DNA of 64,000 nucleotides from Plasmopara viticola (taxonomy: Eukaryota; Oomycota; Peronosporomycetes; Peronosporales; Peronosporaceae), in assembly GCA_001695595.3 (NCBI GenBank), contig MBPM02000080.1:248001-312000 (forward strand), in the 5' to 3' direction. The position numbers and the translations under genes are program-made. This document shows positions 1-12,456 of this stretch, in pieces (positions within the stretch are counted from its first letter, which is position 1; every line of letters begins with the position of its first letter). The notes below the pieces were generated by a model. The model saw only the letters and a list, made by a program, of their open reading frames with translations. It had not been told where the DNA came from and ran no database searches.

Positions 1-739
1 TCGCTTAGTGCTATAAATCTGTACAATGCAAAGCTTACCGACTGCCAACTTGGCAGTGCACCGACACCTGCCACATTTTTTGCAATCATCTCTAAGTGTG
101 TAAATCTTCTGTTGACAAGCTCACTGAGCTTTGTTCCCCTGCTCTCGTCGCCATCACTATCCACTATCATTGTAATCTTAGGGTTTGTCAGCACCGTATA
201 TAAAACCCGACAGCCATGCAGAGATTTGTTCTACCTAGAAAAACTGAATCTATCAATACCTTTTGGTATCTTGCGATACTCTATCACCTTCTCTGAATAC
301 AATTGAATTGCTTCTCCTGTAAAAATTTTCTACTTTGCAGTCGCAATCTTCAAGGGATAGGACACTTTTGAGTACTGAACCATGAGCGGTACTTCTTTGT
401 CGCGATAAAGTCGAAAGATGCGTTTTTCACTTATCACGGACGCCGTAATGCTAGAAAGTATTCTGCTTGCGGTACTTTACAGATTTGCAAATAAAAAAGC
501 CTTTATCTTGCAGAACATCATCGTATAAGATGACCGTCCGCTCGGTCGTTTAATGTCGCCTGTGCTCTTTATAAAATAAGGCCATGTTTGCATGAGTCTG
601 CAGTCTGTCATCCCACAGAGAATTGCGCTGCTCAAAATTCCATCGTCCTTTCCTTAAGAACACTAGAAGAACGAGGTGCCTGCCGAAAGACATTTTATGT
701 AACAGCACGAGAGGGGCTTAGACCGATCCTATGGCATAT
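1..739. other. Non-coding leader of first unit
   Basis: No gene is supported here. The stretch resembles the DNA upstream of the other effector genes; for example the text around 110-200 (GACAAGCTC..., then TTAGGGTTTG) matches 34,455-34,500 and 9,870-9,905. It is therefore the right end of another array unit that begins outside the window. The short open frames look accidental: they have no start context, no domain, and are not conserved between units. Confidence 0.6.
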
Positions 740-830
740 GATCGTAACATGTCTATCAGACCGTATATTTATGAGCTGGGTAGTGAGTGATTCGAAGGTA
801 GCAGACGTTTCCTTGCAGTCTGCCATTATT
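740..830 (+). promoter_or_regulatory. Putative effector promoter, gene 1
   Basis: A block recurring 88-110 nt upstream of every gene copy (GATCTTGACATGTCTATTGC-like, here more diverged at 740-766) is followed by TCTGCCATTATTTT at about 819-832. The latter sits where the other copies carry GTCATT-type sequence resembling an oomycete initiator (TCATT core). The assignment rests on position and conservation between copies, not on any transcript. Confidence 0.4.
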
Positions 831-850
831 TTATTTATCCTTCAAATGCG

Positions 851-2071
851 ATGCTCAAGTCTAGGTTTTTCCGCCGTTTAATGTTGCTATCGGCGCTCAC
901 ACTCGTGGCGAGTACCAAGACCATGTTAGCGGTTAAAGGCCAAGCCCAACGTCACGTGAGGAGCTTGTCAACAGAAGAATCTCGCACTGACCGCTCTGAG
1001 GAAAGAGATATTGAAACTCTCTTTGCAAAGGTCGCATGGAAAGTGGAGAATTTGGTGCCCAATGTGCGTTTGAAGCTCAGTTTTGACAAAGAGCGGGCGA
1101 TCAACAGACTTTTCAAAAAATATCACGTAAGAGCTGGAGAGACCACTTTATTTGCAAGTGAGCAGTATCAAAAGTGGGCTAGACATGTCATTAACGTCTA
1201 CGGAGACTCGGCAAAGGCTTATAAGGCCTTGTATACCGGGCTCAAAAAGCATTTTACCGACTATGAGCTGGCTACATTTATACTGGAGGGTCTAGCGCAT
1301 CAAAAGACAGAAGGCGTAGCCCAGAAATATCACGACCTTCAGATGCAAGACTGGGTAGCGAACAAGAAAGCGCTTGAGGTCTTTACTGCCTTGAAACTTG
1401 ACATCGACGAGGGCAACGTTTTCAACAACCCACTCCTAGAGACATATGTCTCGTTTGCTCGTCGTCTTCCACGAGGAAGTTCAAACGAGCAGCCAATTTT
1501 CGATGAATTGCTTCGTATGCTGAAGCTGAAAATTGACGTCGGTCGTTTGATTAAAATGCTTGGAGCTACGAATGTTGATCTTAGCCAAGGAAGCGTTGGT
1601 GGTGGAATAATGAAAGCGCTGTTGTGCAATCCAATTACAAAAAAGCCAATCGACCCACACTGGTACGTGGAATATGTGTTCAAACAAAATGCCATAGTAG
1701 ATTCTTCGACTGTCAGACTCTCGCTTTCTTACGCCAAAGGGTCGTTAAAGAAAGCCGAATACGAGAAATTACTGCTCGATTTGGTAAATGACTTGTGGGA
1801 TGAGCGTAAAGTTAAAGCCAAGACCCTTGCCACCGTCATTACAGCAGCACAAAAAGACGTGAGCACGCGTACATTTGCGACACACTATCTAGAAAAGCTG
1901 TTTGAAGAGTGGGAAAAGGAAGGAAAGACGTCAAAAGATGTTTTTCAGATTCTTGAGCTTGATCCGGCCAAAGTCAGTGCGGAAGCCATGGAGGAGGACC
2001 CACTTTTAGAGACGTGGTTTGCCTTTGCATTTCGAAGTCATGCTACAGATGCTGAAGTGCCGCATGCATAG
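851..2071 (+). CDS. RxLR-like (RSLS...EER) WY/LWY secreted effector, C-terminally truncated
   Basis: The 406-residue protein is a likely secreted virulence effector delivered to plant cells; the host target is unknown. Residues 1 to about 28 form a signal peptide: basic MLKSRFFRR, then a hydrophobic core ending near TKTMLAV. RSLS at 37-40 replaces the canonical RxLR, and EER at 50-52 is the dEER part. The body is helical with recurring WY/LWY spacing: W109, W168 with NPLLETYVSFAR at 193-204, W316, W353 and DPLLETWFAFAF at 383-394. It aligns with the genes at 10861, 23351 and 35153 throughout but ends about 130 residues early, just after the ATDAE motif, with a short odd tail (VPHA). A deletion therefore removed the last WY unit. 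The start was chosen at the ATG that gives the signal peptide and is shared by all copies. No intron is needed. It may still be functional, since WY modules fold independently. Confidence 0.85.
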   Translation: MLKSRFFRRLMLLSALTLVASTKTMLAVKGQAQRHVRSLSTEESRTDRSEERDIETLFAKVAWKVENLVPNVRLKLSFDKERAINRLFKKYHVRAGETTLFASEQYQKWARHVINVYGDSAKAYKALYTGLKKHFTDYELATFILEGLAHQKTEGVAQKYHDLQMQDWVANKKALEVFTALKLDIDEGNVFNNPLLETYVSFARRLPRGSSNEQPIFDELLRMLKLKIDVGRLIKMLGATNVDLSQGSVGGGIMKALLCNPITKKPIDPHWYVEYVFKQNAIVDSSTVRLSLSYAKGSLKKAEYEKLLLDLVNDLWDERKVKAKTLATVITAAQKDVSTRTFATHYLEKLFEEWEKEGKTSKDVFQILELDPAKVSAEAMEEDPLLETWFAFAFRSHATDAEVPHA

Positions 2072-3159
<1,088 letters not shown>

Positions 3160-4600
3160 TGACGGTATTACAATCTATATACCCCCAAAAACGGTTTACC
3201 GACACGGTCAAAAGCTATACAAGCCTGAACCTCTTTCTTCTGTGGATGCTTCGACGATATATCCATAGTAAAACTTAATATGAAATACAACATGGGATGA
3301 TACTATACATTTGCCAATGTTTTATGGCGTAGCCTAGTCTACGGGGTAGCATATGTCACAACTATGACCGCACGGGCGAAATTTGGTAAATACACCTAAG
3401 ATGTAATGCAATAGAAAACTCAGACGAGTACATAACGTGATTAGATTAGCTAAATCTCGCGATCTATTAGATCCGACACAGTGTGGCTTTGGGAGAAATG
3501 GCCGAGTAGATAGCTGATTTCATTTCTCCCCGAATGCATAAGCAAGTCGAATACTTCCTCAAGACACGTGCCCGACAGAATGGCTAACAGTCGGGATGCT
3601 CGTCATGTATATTTCTATCGTAAAAGAAGAGAGCATTTAAAGCTAAAATTATGTCATTGCTTAAAGCTAAACTCTATCTACAAATGCAATTACAGCTGTT
3701 TATAGGACAACAACTTGCTCGCACTTCATCAAATATTTAAGTTTGTGGTTGAAAAAGACTTAGCCTATGCACACTCAGCGTTTTTACAACTTATTTGAGC
3801 CGGAATATGACCTGGTGATGTTGAACGCGAAATTGTTGGCACCTGGTCATTTGCGGGCCCGGCCACGGAAGGCCGAACTATCAGTATTGCCAGATATGCA
3901 GTGTGGGGACGAAGTGATCCAACCTATATCACGAGAGGCATCAGAAAAGCAATTTGCTCGCAAGGGTATGAGACTGGCTCGGGAACGGTCGGGAGAGACT
4001 TATACATCTGATAGCTACGATACCTAGGGCATGTCTAATGACGGCTGATGTCGCCGGCATTACAATTTCCCAGCCACTGAGTCGCATCCGAAGATGTCGA
4101 TCGCTAGCAACATTATAACGAAAAGCACTCAGTGCTTCACGTGATGCTGAAACATCAATTTTCTTATCTCCTCGGTGATTAGAGAAACCACTTCTATATC
4201 GTGAAAAGTATTCTCGCACGATGCCTTTGCCAGAATCAAACTTATCGTTTGTGCGGTGTAGGATATATCATCAACATTAAATAACGCAAGAGTACGAGGC
4301 ACAGTTCAGCACCTTGTTGACATGGTGATTAGCGACTTTGACAAGATCACGCTTCATGTCGCAATGGATGTCACGAGCCGAGTTCACCACTGTGTTTCTG
4401 GTGGCCGCTGGTAATGCTCGTGCGTTGAGGAGTGCTCACGAAGACCATGGTAATAATCATTAAAATTATTGGTGCTTCTCTCTCACTGAAGCAGGTGCAA
4501 ACTACACCATTCCGCTGAGGTGGCACTATTCTCATGTTACCATAAATTCCGGCAAGCCAAAACCAAGTCGAGTCAATAAACTTTCGACACTGACTGGCGT
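3160..4600 (-). repeat. Decayed unit spacer, retroelement-derived block
   Basis: No intact gene. The stretch around 4030-4200 matches 14,800-14,960, 26,430-26,590 and 39,170-39,310, all containing GATGTCGATCGC-like text. On the minus strand short frames recur there (AFRYNVASDRHL here, FTIMMLAIDIYGMQAR in the next unit). This block lies on the 3' side of the antisense Gypsy-like element. What it encoded is not recognised, and it is too broken to translate. Confidence 0.45.
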
Positions 4601-4604
4601 TGTT

Positions 4605-4850
4605 TTAAAGCCGGCGTGTAAAGCGCGGGTTTAAAATTCTGGCGGGGGTCATAAATCTCTCACATTCTCGTTCATCCACGTATACCTGCAACACGACCGA
4701 TATGTTGTGAAGATATACTCGTTCCAGGTAAATCATTGACAAATGATATTTTAACACAAAAAAGAAACTGCTCCTCTCGATCAAGTTTACTACAAACAAA
4801 GCAACACATGCCTTAAATCTATATCGCACTTCAATTCTTTGCAAGTAAGT
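4605..4850 (-). mobile_element. Gypsy integrase-region remnant, usual orientation
   Basis: This piece (AAAGCGCGGGTTTAAA..., then TCATCCACGTATACCTG) is the counterpart of 61,440-61,560. There the minus strand encodes a remnant of the integrase zinc-binding region (see the copy at 57,900). It keeps the normal minus orientation, unlike the segment immediately to its right. Confidence 0.55.
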
Positions 4851-4859
4851 ACAGCAATT

Positions 4860-5640
4860 CGTGATGGATCTGTTGATTCAGCCTATTTTGCAGTAGATCT
4901 TTCTGTTTCCTGAAATCGATCCATCAATTAGGTATAACCAGCCATTGGGCTCAGAGGAAATAAACTGTTTTGGCTTAGCTAGTGCTACATTATCAAGAAA
5001 ATTGAGATGAGGACTAGGCCTGCCTAATTGTTTGCACAAGAACTTGTTTAATATGCGGGTCTCGCAAATTCTTTTTATCATCCACCATAAAAGATCATTG
5101 AGTGGTGTTGGTAGCAAAGCAAGCACCAGTCCTCACTTAGTCAAATTTTATAATCCGCTAAGCGCCTTTTGCGACGCTTGGTGCGTATCTGCAAGACAGT
5201 TAGGACGGTCGTGAGTGAGCCAACCGAATCTTGTTCAGGCAGCTTAGTGTTGCCGAGGGGAACTAAATTGTTTCGAAACAAGAAGCTATTTGCCGCGAGG
5301 TAAGCACTGCTTTTTTTCCGGATGGTTCTTTGAGGCTTTAGGCTTTGTTTAGTTCGCTCGGGCTGCGCATTTCTGGGTACAACGGTAAAACAAGGCAATT
5401 TGGCTCTAAAAATGACAAGATGGCTGGTTGTTATTCATGGCGATTATAATTTTTTGCAATGAGTGCAAGTCTGGAAAATGATAGTGCTTGCCGGCACGCT
5501 TTCACGTAGACCGGACTACGAGTTGGTTCACATCACCAGGATTGTAAGATCTGTGGACAAACAAACTCACCAGGTATACAAAGCGGGTGCCAATTAACAG
5601 CATTTGATGTGATACTAACCTTACTTCATGGGCAAAGGGA
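4860..5640 (+). mobile_element. Inverted Gypsy RT-RNase H remnant
   Basis: On the plus strand, broken frames read in order GLPNCLHKNLFNMRVSQIL (RT thumb/connection, like WLGLANYLHKY...), FCDA in the RNase H start near 5,165-5,180, then LAGTLSRRPDYELVHI-type sequence at about 5,485-5,540. The last matches the A-D-x-LSRRPD end of Ty3/Gypsy RNase H. The same sequence is on the minus strand in the other units at 16.8, 28.3, 41.1 and 61 kb, while both flanks here keep the usual orientation. The segment is therefore a local inversion. It is dead through stops and frameshifts. Confidence 0.65.
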
Positions 5641-8159
5641 TCTGCGCACTCGATTTAATATCTCTATCTCTCGTCAGCCGACATCATCTCCAGAGGACAA
5701 TACTAACATCTGTTTTGGGGTAATGCAGCCAAAGACTTAAATTTATACTGCCACATGAACGCATCGTTGATGTTGCCCTACCTAGTCTTCATCGGCTCAG
5801 GTGTCCTTTAGAATGACTTTTGACGGACATATTGTTTTCGAGCAAAAGGCTGTAATGCCGCTGTGAATCACGGAAACTAAATGTCGATGGTACGCTTTTA
5901 CTATTGTGGTATGCAATCATGCTGCTAGGAGTACTCGTCACCGCGAGGTAACCTCATTCAAATTAGGCAGTAGCAGAAGAAAAAATGCTCCCAACCATTC
6001 TGTTAAAATACCCGTCCTTCTTAGAGATATGCTTCTATCATGCACCGCTGCGCTAATAAGCTTGTTATAAGGCCAAAATTAGTTACCAATTTTGTTTGGC
6101 AATAGAACACTAGAAGTCGGTGCTGTATGCAAAGATATCGAATTCCGCGCCGTACCGTTCTAGCGCTAGGGGCCTGAGCCTGGCAGTTACGTGGTCTCTA
6201 CCGTCAACTTCACAGGATAAAAAAGCTTACAACCTGTGCGGCTTTACATTCAGCGCATTTCGACAACACGTTCATGCCTCTGTGTGGCTTGTTTACACAA
6301 CTTGCTTGGCAGCATACAGCATATGGGTATCTCGCACCTCCTATCCCAAACACATCATGAGAGTACAGCGAATGCAGCTTTCTACGCGACAATAAAGGTC
6401 AGCGATCGATTGAGTAGCTCGAATTGCGCATGACAATTTGTTTGAGACGCGTGCGCTCTTGTGTTATCGTCGTGTTTTGATCATTTCTTTTTTATCACTA
6501 TCTCTTTTCTGCTTTTACGTCCCCATACTGTGCTAGAAAGGCCTCGCGACCGTCAATATCGAGTTATAAAGTACGGTAGATCAGATGCTCAATGCAGCAA
6601 ACATTTATTCGATTTTGAGGTCAACATGCACCGAGACTATAATAAAAAAAATTATCCAGGAGCGAGAATTTTTATATATATACATTGTGCGTATACCCAA
6701 AACTCTTCTACGACTTCGTGTCGTTCTCTATCGGTGTAAATGATGTGCATGCGAACTCAAATTGCCTTGTCAATGCTCGGTTACAGGGACTTTTAGCGTG
6801 ATGCGCGATCTTTCGTCCTCATACTTTTTAACAGTCATTCACTTCCCGACCATTTCTTAAAAGTAAATTGTTTGCAGTAAAGTTGCCCAAAAAATTTCTC
6901 GCGCTTCCTACAAGCAATAACATGTTGCACCTGATAACTTCTCCACCTCAAACATGTAGACGATACCTCTTAATCAATATTTTCTGTCGTTTAGCGTACG
7001 ATATTAACTGCTGTGCGGCTTAATATCTACCATTAGGGGTTCAAATCGGTAAAAAAAAAACTAGCAAATGATCTCACACTGTTGGCTATTGTCTGGGGAC
7101 ACAGTGGCTTACACTGGGGAACATTTGCCACGGCCGTGAGCTGTCATCCATTCGTGTGCTGAAGTTCTCATCGCTTATTACGCGGTCTATTATGACTGCC
7201 ATCTTTCGATTCCGAATCGCGTCTTCACATTGTTATTCTACACGCTTTTGGTTATACTTTGTTAAACCTGCACTGCTCTGTCTTGCAAACCTATTCTTTC
7301 GGCTTACAGATCTTTGTGACCCACAGTTGGTGGTGCTAAAGTTGTAATCTACCTGTTGAGCTAAGCTTTCTGGAATAGGAGAAATATTATTAGCATCATT
7401 GGTAGTCGGTGCTCCTTTCGGGACTTGCTACCCGCTTAAAAATTGTTTAAAGACGTCGTCGCGTCTACTTAAAAAAAACCCAGCAAGAGTTAAGTATCTC
7501 TCAAATCGAGTTCGGGCGTGTAAGTGCTCAGGTCTATTTCTTGACAAATTGTACACAACAGTGGCGAGAACAAAACACATTGGAGCCATTTCGCGTGGAA
7601 CTGGGCAGCTAGCACCCATAGCATTGCTCCATAAATCAATTCAGGACTCGTTTTTATTTTATCTATGGCATGCGGAGGACCATGTCGTACCTGTCCATGT
7701 CGAAGACAGAAAATGTTTCTTACAATTGAAGCGCAAAAATGTCGTAGCAAGGTCTCCAGCTCCATAAATATCTAAAGGCGTCCTATTACCCCGTCGAACC
7801 AAAATCGACATGCTTCTGCTTCTCCCACCACGACTATCACTTAACGAATTCAAGCTGAGCGAACTTCTTTGTGCGCACGCAGATGTTTGCAGTCTAACAG
7901 CCCTCGAAATGTAAATCTATAAGTGAGTATACAATCAGCTATTGTATGCTGCTTCTATCTTTATCAAGAGCTTTCCAAGGCTTAGGGGCTAAACGCTTAT
8001 GGTGTGTATCAACTTTACTCACGTCATAAGAATTTAATTTTTCTCTATTAGGCGCCTTACCAACTAACGATCAGGATTTTAATGGTTCTGAAGGCTAGCC
8101 CTTGAATGAGCCAAACGCCTTCTTTCCCCTTCTATCACAGCCAAGAAGCGGCTGCTGCA
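5641..8159 (-). repeat. Decayed Gypsy-like pol, 5' part
   Basis: Collinear with 18.15-21.2, 29.55-32.9 and 42.4-45.0 kb. The shared text GCAAAAGGCTGTAATG at about 5,842 and GTGACCCACAGTTGGTGGT at 7,317 marks the alignment. The orientation inferred from RNase H/integrase elsewhere puts this on the upstream side of pol, antisense to the effector genes. Open frames here are short and differ between copies, so no CDS is called. Confidence 0.5.
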
Positions 8160-8354
8160 TTACCCGGAATTGTCTAAGTCTTTTGGTGCAGGACAGATCT
8201 TTTCACTGGATTTTGTACGACTAGGGGCTGCCTTGGACGAAATTTTAAGAGGCAAGTCTGACTGCGGCCTTCTATTTTTTTCGAATTTTTTTATTGTTGC
8301 TTTCTGCTCTCCAAAGATCTGAGCACGAGGTTGGTCTGGCTTTAAGCCGTCCAT
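8160..8354 (-). mobile_element. Possible gag remnant
   Basis: A 64-codon minus-strand frame starts MDGLKPDQPRAQIFGEQ. This resembles the F-x-GLKP-x-x-R end of retrotransposon gag proteins, followed by a basic, low-complexity tail. The equivalent text recurs at about 21,240-21,290, 32,935-32,975, 45,020-45,070 and 47,310-47,345, usually broken. Its position on the 5' side of the antisense pol fits gag. The similarity is weak and is an inference. Confidence 0.35.
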
Positions 8355-10122
8355 GAGCTCACCAACCTTTGTTAGTTCATGTAGTGGTGCTCGAGGTTCG
8401 TCAAATTATTTGGCTCATGAATATATATATTCAGCTCGCACCTACTTTGCTTGCAAATACGGCAACGGGAATGCTGGTAGATTTCCAAGCTATAGGTATG
8501 GAACGTTTCTTTCTTTTACTCCTTTGAAAGCTCCCGAATGACAAAGACCTCAGACAGAGTGTTTGTACCGGTAAGTCGCTCGGGTTTAGATCGGCTTTCA
8601 AAGTGAGAGAGTGCGAACGTCACACAAACATGATCATCCGTGACTAAGATTGTCTTAGACCCATTTCTTGCCCTTCACACAGAAAAAATGGCCTCATACC
8701 TTCCTTTTTTAGCTAATAAAACTTCAGACTCCATTGGCTTGAATTTAGCAGCAGGTGCTAAAGCCATAGTTACTGTTGCTTGAACATTAACGGTAGGCAT
8801 GACTGCAAATATGTCCGCCTCTTTAGACGCATACAAATCAGCAAGTCTTCCGAGCAGCGCGCACTACGCATCCGACAATTGCTGGTAGATGCTTGATCAA
8901 CTTAGAAGTCATTGCAATGGTTCAGGCATCTACTTTAGTTGCGTAGGCGCAGGATTAATTCCGTTTTCAACTAGGTGTGACGGGGTCATACAACACCTCG
9001 GACAGATGAGACGAGCAGGAAGATATATGATTGTTTGATTAATCACTGCTTGCTACCCTTGTCATAAGGATCGAGATTGTCCATCATTCTTCGGTTTAAT
9101 ACTGCTTTATTCGACAAGTTTACTTGTTTGTGCTCCTAAACATACTACTTGCTAGACGACTAAATTCGCAACTTATGCAGAGAGTATCTTTTAGAGAATT
9201 TTTAACACTTTAGTATGTAAATTAGTATAGCTACCGATTACAAGCTTTTTAGCATTGAAGCTCGGCTTATGTTTACCAACAATATACTTTTTTTTTAATC
9301 TCGCAGTCTCTAATCGGGAATAAAGTATCTTAAGGGCAATTTCGGTAGCAGCCGCATCAAGGAGGCGGCTATCGCCGCGAAGCAGCGAAACAACTTTTTC
9401 ACGTGCTGCAATTATTTGCGACATAGTATTGGCAACGGCCAAATAAAATCCGGCAACACTTTCAGCTCAACGCTCGTATTATATATGACCTGCGCGACCA
9501 GTGTGATCCGTTTGTTATTCCTTTGGAAGGGGTAATGTATACCTCATACAAGGAAAAAAGCTGAAGGCGCTTCTTAGACTGTCAATAACGTAGTATTATT
9601 ACCCCGATTTTAATGTGATTTAGGAACGCTAATGATTTCACTGCACGATGCACTGCACCCCCAATTATTAAATTATAAGTTAAGATTCGCCGCGTCGGCG
9701 CAATCACTGTTCGCTTAGTTCACAACATGTACACAATGTTTTAAATGCACAATGCTTAGCACGCTGAGGACCTCGCCACTTAAATCGCTCCTGAAATTAC
9801 CTTGGCGACATCAATTACGGCAACTGTCGCCGATTACCTCTCAATATGTAAATCCTCGATTAACAAGCTATCTGATTTTAACCTTTGTAATCTTATGGTT
9901 TGTCAGTTAAAAAGCAAAAGAGAAGACTGACAACTGTGCGGTTACGAACCCTTCCACTCCTAAATATTGGTACATGGGATTACAAATGCAGTACACATTG
10001 ACACTGCTTTGTTGAGATAAAGCCCGTGTGATTTGATAGTGCCAGCAAGACACTCAAAGTACTTGCTTACGGTACAGCACCTAAACCCAGGTGCATTCCA
10101 GATTTGTAGATTAACAAAACCA
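8355..10122. other. Decayed unit spacer, possible 5' LTR side
   Basis: No gene is supported. The stretch is shared with 21.3-23.0, 33.0-34.7 and 47.4-49.4 kb, for example CAGCCGCATCAAGGAGGC near 9,350 and ATCACTGTTCGCTTAGTTCACAACATG near 9,702. It may hold the 5' leader or LTR of the antisense element, but no LTR ends can be defined. Confidence 0.45.
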
Positions 10123-10472
10123 GATCCAATTATTTTTTCGGAAAAGGTTGGGGTGACGCCCTCCTTCCAAGCGCGGGGGCTAAATGCTCGCGCGCTTCGG
10201 GCAGGTGCTCTCGGGCATCTGCAGGTCTCTAACGAGTCTCACCCTCGACGCGACGGTCTCCAGCACCAGGGCGCCACCTGGGCACTTACCAAGTCAGAAG
10301 TACACAAAATGATGGAAGGCCCTCACGGCCTCGGTGCTGGCTGCACTGCCCGCCGAACGAGACTCGACGTATGCGGACACCACTCTATGCCGTGGACTAG
10401 CCATAGAGCCTAGCACGTGCATAACTTGGCAACGCGATAACGTAATACAATACAATACAAGATCCAATTATT
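10123..10472 (+). mobile_element. SINE-like element, copy 1, with target-site duplication
   Basis: The element body is 10135-10460 (326 bp), flanked by perfect direct repeats GATCCAATTATT at 10123-10134 and 10461-10472. The empty site in another unit (23,030-23,045) has the matching single sequence. It starts TTTTCGGAAAAGG, is distinctly GC-rich and ends in a short (TACAA)n tail, as expected for target-primed retrotransposition of a non-autonomous element. No clear tRNA A and B boxes were seen, so the parent RNA is unknown. It lies about 400 bp upstream of the effector start at 10861. Open frames through it are not genes. Confidence 0.88.
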
Positions 10473-10772
10473 CAAGATGCTCTGGATGGATACCATATTG
10501 TCGCTCAGCAGCTTAGTTTTGAGGACTACACAGTACATCAGATAGTACGCCCTCAATCTTAATTGTACTTCCAAACCTTCCTGTCATTACTCATACTCGC
10601 CCTTAATTAATAGCAGAAGCTGATTATTATAAGGTTCCTTTCTGTTGCTTGTGCTGTTTTAGAGTGCTTGAGCAACGCCTCTGGTAGTTGTCATTCCACA
10701 GTACTTAAATAAGTGATACTGTGCACAGGTATATTAGAAAACTCGGGCTTCAAATCCAACTAATGGCTTCTG

Positions 10773-10842
10773 ATCTTGACATGTCTATTGCACCGTATAG
10801 CTTCGAAGGTCGCAAATACCCCTCCGCAACTCATCACTATCA
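10773..10842 (+). promoter_or_regulatory. Putative effector promoter, gene 2
   Basis: The conserved block GATCTTGACATGTCTATTGC lies 88 nt before the ATG. AACTCATCACTATC at about 10828-10841 occupies the place of the initiator-like GTCATTGTC of the other copies. The same spacing in the other gene copies makes this the best candidate core promoter. Confidence 0.45.
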
Positions 10843-10860
10843 AAAAATCCTTCAAAAGCA

Positions 10861-12456
10861 ATGCTCAAGCCTAAGTTTCTGCGCCGTATCATATTGCTAT
10901 CGGCTTTCACACTCGTGGCAAGTACCAAAACCATGGTAGCGGTGGATGCTCAAGCCCAGAGTCATATGAGGAGCTTGTCAGCAGAGGATGCTCGCTCCGA
11001 CCGCCTCGAGGAAAGGTTCTTGGATACGTTCGTTGCAAGGGTTGCATTGCAGTTAAAAAAATGGTCGCCAAGTCTGCATTTAAGGCTCGCCTCTGACAAA
11101 GAGAAAGTGATCAACGAGTTTTTCGAGGAGCTAAACGTAAAGTCTGCGAAAAGGAATTTCTTCGCAAGTGAGCGGTATCAAACGTGGGCTAGACGTGTCC
11201 TTGGCGCCTACGAGGACTCTGCAGAGGCTTATAAGGCCTTGTTCCACGAGCTGAAAAAACACTTTAGTGACTATGAGCTGGCTACATTTGTACTTGGTGG
11301 TCTGGCATCTCAAAAGACAAGAACTGTAGCGAGTAGATATCACAACCTGCAAAAGGAAGATTGGATCAAAAACAAGGGAGCGCTTAATGTCTTTCGTGCC
11401 TTGCAACTTGACGTCGACAAGGGCAACGTTTTCGAGAACCCGCTTTTGGAGACATATGTCTCGTTTGCTCGTCAGCTTCCACGAAAAGATGCATCAGACG
11501 AGCAGATAATATATGATGAACTGTTTAGTATGCTAGAGCAGGAATTCGGCGTTGCTCGCTTGGCTGAAATGCTTGGAGATGCGAATGTTGATCTTCGCGA
11601 AGATAAGGTTGGTGGCGGGATGATGAATGCGCTGTTTCGAAATGTAGCCTCGAAAGGGCCAAATCACTCACTCGGAGACGTAAAGAAAGTTTTCAACGAA
11701 AATGCCGTTGTAGACTTTTCGGCTGTCATCGTCCGGCTTTCTTACGCTAAACGGTCGTTACCGCCAAACGAATTCGAGCGTTTAGTGGAAAACATGGTAA
11801 ACGACTTGTGGGCCCAACGTGGAGTTAAAGACAAGGCCCTTGCTACCGTCATAACGGCAGCGCAAGAAGACGAGAGCACGCGGGTATTTGCTACAAAAGC
11901 ATTAGAAAAACTGTTTACGTACTGGAAGGAGGAAAAAAAGACGGCAAGTGATGTGCTTAACATACTTGGGTTCGAACTCGCACGAATGAAAGCTGAGGAC
12001 ATTGTGGAGAGCCCACTTTTATTGACGTGGCTTGCATTTGAATCGCGAAGTCATGCTTCAGATGCCAAATTACTTGTGGCATTGCATAACCAAATGTCTG
12101 ACGAGCAAATAGCGAGCATGCTAGTCATAACGACAAGGGACCCAAACATGAAGTATCGTCTCCTTCGAGTGCGAGAGACATTATCTAAAATCTGGCAGAC
12201 GGAGGCTCTTGATGAATATGGTGTTTTTCAACGTCTTCGACTGAATGAAGCTGGCGACAAGCTTTTTACGCACCCGGCTTTGCACGTCTGGCTTTGGTAT
12301 GTCCATGAACACCATGGCGCGAATTCAAATATTATCATTCCGCAAGTCGTGAGGTCTTACTACCGTAATTCCAAATCGCTTCGGGAAATGGTGCGTAGAG
12401 AATTGAAAAAAGAAGATTACTCGAGTGCGATAGGTGTCGCCGAAATGCTGGTTTAA
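10861..12456 (+). CDS. RxLR-like (RSLS...EER) WY/LWY secreted effector
   Basis: The 531-residue protein is a probable secreted effector, full length for this family. The signal peptide is about residues 1-30 (LRRIILLSAFTLVAS core). RSLS is at 37-40 and EER at 50-52, with acidic and serine residues between, as in RxLR-dEER leaders. The body holds repeated helical units: W109 with the DYELATFVLGGLASQKT helix; W168 with NPLLETYVSFAR (193-204); W317; W355 with SPLLLTWLAFES (384-395); and W445 with HPALHVWLWYVHEH (471-484). The helix W...F..L.L...PLL.TW..Y pattern is that of WY/LWY modules, which build elongated host-protein-binding scaffolds. The host partner cannot be predicted. The ATG is the one shared by all copies and gives the signal peptide directly. 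There is no intron, frameshift or premature stop. Confidence 0.9.
   Translation: MLKPKFLRRIILLSAFTLVASTKTMVAVDAQAQSHMRSLSAEDARSDRLEERFLDTFVARVALQLKKWSPSLHLRLASDKEKVINEFFEELNVKSAKRNFFASERYQTWARRVLGAYEDSAEAYKALFHELKKHFSDYELATFVLGGLASQKTRTVASRYHNLQKEDWIKNKGALNVFRALQLDVDKGNVFENPLLETYVSFARQLPRKDASDEQIIYDELFSMLEQEFGVARLAEMLGDANVDLREDKVGGGMMNALFRNVASKGPNHSLGDVKKVFNENAVVDFSAVIVRLSYAKRSLPPNEFERLVENMVNDLWAQRGVKDKALATVITAAQEDESTRVFATKALEKLFTYWKEEKKTASDVLNILGFELARMKAEDIVESPLLLTWLAFESRSHASDAKLLVALHNQMSDEQIASMLVITTRDPNMKYRLLRVRETLSKIWQTEALDEYGVFQRLRLNEAGDKLFTHPALHVWLWYVHEHHGANSNIIIPQVVRSYYRNSKSLREMVRRELKKEDYSSAIGVAEMLV

Noticed and set aside
588..881. 97-codon plus-strand frame overlapping the first effector start
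   Set aside because: It is out of frame with the effector, has no counterpart in other units, and covers the putative promoter.
10033..10413. 126-codon frame, with similar peptides at 16,615-16,956 and 50,968-51,258
   Set aside because: The shared peptide is a translation of the SINE-like element in passing frames. The frames run across the element boundary into unrelated flanks.
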